From positions 1-9,210 of the forward strand of contig JAJXSZ010000108.1 of assembly GCA_021784255.1 (NCBI GenBank): a DNA stretch of 9,210 nucleotides, given 5' to 3'. The notes under the pieces are model-generated. The model did no database searches and had not been told where the DNA came from. It saw nothing but the letters and a program-made list of their open reading frames with translations. This DNA comes from Pseudomonadota bacterium (GTDB lineage: Bacteria > Pseudomonadota > Alphaproteobacteria > Acetobacterales > Acetobacteraceae). The position numbers and the translations under genes were made by a program. Of the stretch, positions 7,115 through 9,210 are shown one piece after another (within the stretch, counting starts at the first letter, position 1; each line of letters begins with the position of its first letter).

Positions 7115-8194
7115 ATGACGCCGCATCTGCTCACGCCCATCACCTTGCGTTCCGTCACCGCGCGCAACCGCATCGCGGTCTCGCCGATGTGCCAGTACTG
7201 CGCCACCGACGGCCTCGGCGATGACTGGCACATCCAGCATCTCGGCGCCCGCGCCATGGGCGGGGCCGGCATCGTCTTCGCCGAGGCGACGAGCGTCACC
7301 GCGGACGGGCGCATCACGCCGGGCTGCCTCGGCCTCTACAACGACTTGCAGGAGGCGTTCCTCGCCCGGGTGACGAAGCTCATCGAGTATGGCGGCGCGG
7401 TTCCCGCGATCCAGCTCGCCCATGCCGGGCGCAAGGCCGGCACGGTGCCGCCCTGGGACGGCGCGCGCGGCCTGACCGAGGCGGAGGGGGCGTGGGAGAC
7501 GCACGCGCCGAGCGCCATTCCGTTCGGCGAGGGCTACGCGACGCCGACCGCCTTCACCGCCGGCGAGATCGCGCGGGTGATCGAGGCCTTCGCGGCCGGC
7601 GCGGCCCGCGCGGCGCGCGCCGGGTTCCGGATCGCCGAACTGCACGCGGCGCATGGCTATCTCGGCCACCAATTCCTCTCCCCGATCGCCAACCGCCGCA
7701 GCGATGCCTGGGGCGGTGACCTCGCCGGGCGCAGCCGGTTCCTGATGGAGACGGTCGAGGCGGTGCGCGCGGTCTGGCCGGATGAGCTGCCGCTGTTGGT
7801 GCGGCTCTCCTGCACCGACTGGATGACGGGCGGCCTGACGATCGAGGATACGCTGGCGCTGGCCCGGCGGCTGAAGGAGACCGGCAAGGTCGATCTCGTC
7901 GACGCCTCCTCCGGCGGAATCCTGGCCAAGGGCCCGGCGATCCCTTCGCTGCATCCCGGCTACCAGGTGCCGTTCGCCGAGGCGATCCGCCACCAGGCCG
8001 GCATCGCCACGGCCGCCGTCGGCCTCATCACCGGCGCGCAGCACGCCGACGAGATCATCGCCAACGGGCGCGCCGACCTGGTGATGGTCGGGCGCGTGGT
8101 GCTGGCGGACCCCGCCTGGCCGTTGCGTGCCGCCAAGGTGCTCGGCGGCGCCATCGCGCTGCCCAGACAGTACGGCCGCGCGACGCTGGCCTGA
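7115..8194 (+). CDS. Old Yellow Enzyme family NADH:flavin oxidoreductase, YqjM type
   Basis: This 359-residue FMN enzyme of the OYE family (thermophilic-like/YqjM subclass) reduces activated C=C bonds of enones, nitro compounds or related electrophiles using NAD(P)H. The FMN-site signature SPMCQYC supplies C26 and Y28, which mark the YqjM subclass. Q100 lies in the QLAHAGRKA segment. Substrate-binding H177 and H180 sit in ELHAAHGYLGHQFLSP. The segments NRRSDAWGGDLAGRSRF and PGYQVPFAE follow, and ADLVMVGRVVLADP is the phosphate-binding end. The C-terminal QYGR resembles the arginine finger region of YqjM. I chose the ATG at 7115 because CAGGA lies just upstream and its first residues match the family start. 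An in-frame GTG at 7067 would add 16 unrelated residues. The natural substrate is unknown. Confidence 0.96.
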   Translation: MTPHLLTPITLRSVTARNRIAVSPMCQYCATDGLGDDWHIQHLGARAMGGAGIVFAEATSVTADGRITPGCLGLYNDLQEAFLARVTKLIEYGGAVPAIQLAHAGRKAGTVPPWDGARGLTEAEGAWETHAPSAIPFGEGYATPTAFTAGEIARVIEAFAAGAARAARAGFRIAELHAAHGYLGHQFLSPIANRRSDAWGGDLAGRSRFLMETVEAVRAVWPDELPLLVRLSCTDWMTGGLTIEDTLALARRLKETGKVDLVDASSGGILAKGPAIPSLHPGYQVPFAEAIRHQAGIATAAVGLITGAQHADEIIANGRADLVMVGRVVLADPAWPLRAAKVLGGAIALPRQYGRATLA

Positions 8195-8210
8195 GGCATG
8201 CCGGATGCGC

Positions 8211-8239
8211 TTGCCCCGTCACCCCGTCACCGCTATAGG
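8211..8239 (+). promoter_or_regulatory. Candidate rpmE promoter
   Basis: TTGCCC (8211-8216) and TATAGG (8234-8239) are 17 bases apart, placed sensibly between the ene-reductase stop and rpmE. The spacer contains an exact 8-bp direct repeat, CCCCGTCA at 8214-8221 and 8222-8229. A start near 8246 would give a leader of about 44 nt. Confidence 0.55.
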
Positions 8240-8289
8240 CCGGCCGCCCCGCCGGTCGGTATCGGCGGCGGCCAGCAAGGAGCAACCCG

Positions 8290-8520
8290 ATGAAGGCCGG
8301 TATCCACCCTGACTACCACGAGATCACCGTCGTGATGACCGACGGCACCGAGTTCAAGACGCGGTCCTGCTATGGCGCCGCGGGCGACACGCTGCGGCTC
8401 GACATCGACCCGAAGTCGCACCCGGCCTGGACCGGCCAGCAGCGCATCGTCGATACCGGCGGCCAGGTGGCCAAGTTCAACAGGCGCTTCGCCGGGCTGG
8501 GTACGCGCAAATCCTCCTGA
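8290..8520 (+). CDS. rpmE: 50S ribosomal protein L31, zinc-free type
   Basis: This 76-residue protein of the large ribosomal subunit starts with KAGIHPDYHEITVVMTDGTEF, and the middle DIDPKSHPAWTGQQR and end KFNRRFAGLG match bacterial L31 (compare HPxxTGxQ...FNKRF). The zinc-ligand cysteines of the CxxC form are absent: the first pair is replaced by MTDG, the later CxKC by DPKS, and only one cysteine (C27) remains. This pattern is the usual alphaproteobacterial version. The start has AAGGAG at 8277-8282. Its presence here as a single L31 gene says nothing about a zinc-containing paralogue elsewhere. Confidence 0.97.
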   Translation: MKAGIHPDYHEITVVMTDGTEFKTRSCYGAAGDTLRLDIDPKSHPAWTGQQRIVDTGGQVAKFNRRFAGLGTRKSS

Positions 8521-8549
8521 TCCAGCCTGCGTCGTGCTGAACCGGCCCT

Positions 8550-8578
8550 CTTGAACGCGGGCGGCCGGCGATCCATCT
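8550..8578 (+). promoter_or_regulatory. Sigma-32 (RpoH)-like heat-shock promoter of hsp20
   Basis: CTTGAA (8550-8555) forms the -35 and ATCCATCT (8571-8578) resembles the CCCCATNT -10 of sigma-32 promoters, with 15 bases between them. The extended -35 reads CCCTCTTGAA. A start near 8585 puts two strong hairpins and the thermometer hairpin, and nothing else, in the leader. Confidence 0.6.
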
Positions 8579-8588
8579 CCTGAGGCAT

Positions 8589-8673
8589 CGGCGGTGCCCG
8601 CACGGGGCCGCCGGGTCTTCCAGCGCCGGCCCGATCGGGCGGCGCCGACTCAAACCTTGCTGACTCAGGAGGT
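8589..8673 (+). promoter_or_regulatory. ROSE-like RNA thermometer in the hsp20 leader
   Basis: The leader can fold into three successive hairpins. Hairpin 1 is 8589-8613 with loop GCAC. Hairpin 2 is 8623-8645, where GCGCC and GCCC pair with GGGC and GGCGC around GATC. Hairpin 3 is 8654-8673, where ACCUU, a bulged G8659 and CU pair with AG and GGAGGU around loop GACUC. Hairpin 3 hides the AGGAGG Shine-Dalgarno (8667-8672) seven bases before the ATG. The UUGCU opposite the Shine-Dalgarno with a bulged G is the defining feature of ROSE elements, which open on heating and are known upstream of alphaproteobacterial hsp20 genes. Pairings were found by hand; no folding energy was computed. Confidence 0.78.
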
Positions 8674-8679
8674 CGCATC

Positions 8680-9120
8680 ATGAATACCCTCAATCTGTCC
8701 CCGCTGTTCCGCACCGCGATCGGCTTCGACCGGCTCGCGCGGCTGATCGACAACCCCGCGGCGGACATTGCCTACCCGCCCTACAACATCGAGAAGACCG
8801 GCGAGGATGCCTACGCGATCACGATGGCCGTGGCCGGCTTCGGCCCCGACGACATCGAGGTGACGGTGAAGGAAAACACGTTGGTGGTGACCGGCCGCGC
8901 CGGCCAGGAGAGCGCGGACGGGGAGGTGCTGTACCGCGGCATCGCTGGGCGTGCCTTCGAGCGCCGCTTCGTGCTCGCCGACCATATCGTCGTCGAGGGC
9001 GCGGAGCTCAACAACGGCCTGCTGCGCGTCGAGCTCAAGCGCGTGGTGCCGGAGGCGCTGAAACCGCGCCGGATCCCGATCGCCGCCGCGCCGCGCACGG
9101 TGCTGCAGGCGGCCGCGTAA
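8680..9120 (+). CDS. Hsp20-family small heat-shock protein (IbpA-like)
   Basis: This 146-residue ATP-independent holdase binds unfolding proteins and passes them to DnaK/ClpB. The alpha-crystallin domain spans about residues 35-128: YNIEKTGEDAYAITMAVAGF (35-54), VKENTLVVTG (63-72), and YRGIAGRAFERRFVLADHI (85-103). The consensus AxLxNGLL motif is present as AELNNGLLRVEL (108-119). The C-terminal IPI (132-134) is the IxI motif that drives oligomer assembly. It belongs to the class A/IbpA type common in rhizobia and relatives. The ATG at 8680 follows an AGGAGG at 8667-8672. Synthesis is likely controlled twice, by a sigma-32-like promoter and by a ROSE-like RNA thermometer. The gene stands alone and ends at a strong terminator. 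Confidence 0.97.
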   Translation: MNTLNLSPLFRTAIGFDRLARLIDNPAADIAYPPYNIEKTGEDAYAITMAVAGFGPDDIEVTVKENTLVVTGRAGQESADGEVLYRGIAGRAFERRFVLADHIVVEGAELNNGLLRVELKRVVPEALKPRRIPIAAAPRTVLQAAA

Positions 9121-9140
9121 CCGCGGCGGCGCCAACACAG

Positions 9141-9169
9141 GGGAGGGGGCGCCGCCCCCTCCCTTTTTT
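9141..9169 (+). terminator. Strong rho-independent terminator after hsp20
   Basis: GGGAGGGGG (9141-9149) pairs perfectly with CCCCCTCCC (9155-9163), and C9150-G9154 can extend the stem to ten pairs. Six Ts follow immediately (9164-9169). It begins 21 bases after the hsp20 stop. Confidence 0.93.
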
Positions 9170-9210
9170 CACGGCGTCCGGAAGAACGCGTCCGCCGCCG
9201 CTCGGTGCGC
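9169..9210 (-). CDS. Possible 3' end of a convergent gene
   Basis: On the minus strand one frame is open from the window edge to a TGA at 9169-9171 and reads AHRAAADAFFRTP. It would end exactly beside the hsp20 terminator, a common layout for convergent genes. Thirteen codons in such GC-rich DNA can be open by chance, so this is weak, and no family can be named. Confidence 0.25.
   Translation of the reverse strand, partial: AHRAAADAFFRTP

Noticed and set aside
8242..8273. Hairpin in front of rpmE as an L31 autoregulatory leader
   Set aside because: GGCCGCC and GGCGGCC can pair, but the likely transcript start near 8246 would remove most of the left arm, and I know no alphaproteobacterial L31 leader matching it.
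8542..8568. CCGGCC/GGCCGG hairpin as an rpmE terminator or a further thermometer hairpin
   Set aside because: It has a 15-base loop and no T-run, and it overlaps the heat-shock promoter, so it lies upstream of the predicted hsp20 transcript.

Overview
This 9.2 kb window is very GC-rich chromosomal DNA, almost certainly from an alphaproteobacterium. The best evidence is the zinc-free L31 protein that keeps the alphaproteobacterial-style MTDGTEF segment, together with a small heat-shock gene that carries a ROSE-like RNA thermometer. A Rhodospirillales/Acetobacteraceae-type organism is my guess; sequence alone does not settle the genus. I see no phage, transposon, CRISPR, rRNA or tRNA. Gene content is housekeeping and stress metabolism. 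There is no clear sign of an undescribed protein system, and the unusual material is in the intergenic DNA.

Positions 1-1370, minus strand: mscL (mechanosensitive channel) runs into a chaC-like gamma-glutamylcyclotransferase with overlapping stop and start. A further gene, possibly sdhE, begins just before the window edge. Positions 1371-4145, minus strand: an acetate module made of a SatP/YaaH acetate transporter followed by acetyl-CoA synthetase. The 273-bp gap between them has its own likely promoter and two different sets of three tandem direct repeats, one set next to the -35 box and one just before the acs ribosome-binding site.

Positions 4146-4570 are a divergent control region. Next come a small glycine-zipper lipoprotein (plus strand) and, convergent to it, a two-CBS-domain protein (minus strand). 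Upstream of the CBS gene on the same strand lie a pyridoxal kinase (pdxY-like) and a short-chain dehydrogenase, which form a probable operon. The dehydrogenase is divergent from an Old Yellow Enzyme (YqjM-type) ene-reductase. The 129-bp space between them holds back-to-back promoter-like boxes and a 7-7-7 inverted repeat that looks like a shared operator.

Positions 8195-9169, plus strand: rpmE (L31) and then an Hsp20 chaperone gene. The hsp20 leader is the best-resolved regulatory element. A sigma-32-like promoter is followed by two strong hairpins and a short hairpin that masks the Shine-Dalgarno sequence with a bulged G inside UUGCU, the hallmark of ROSE thermometers. A strong intrinsic terminator ends the gene. 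A convergent gene may end just inside the right edge.

Taken together, the genes serve acetate uptake and activation, glutathione and osmotic stress, cofactor salvage, flavin/NAD(P)H redox chemistry and heat-shock protein protection.
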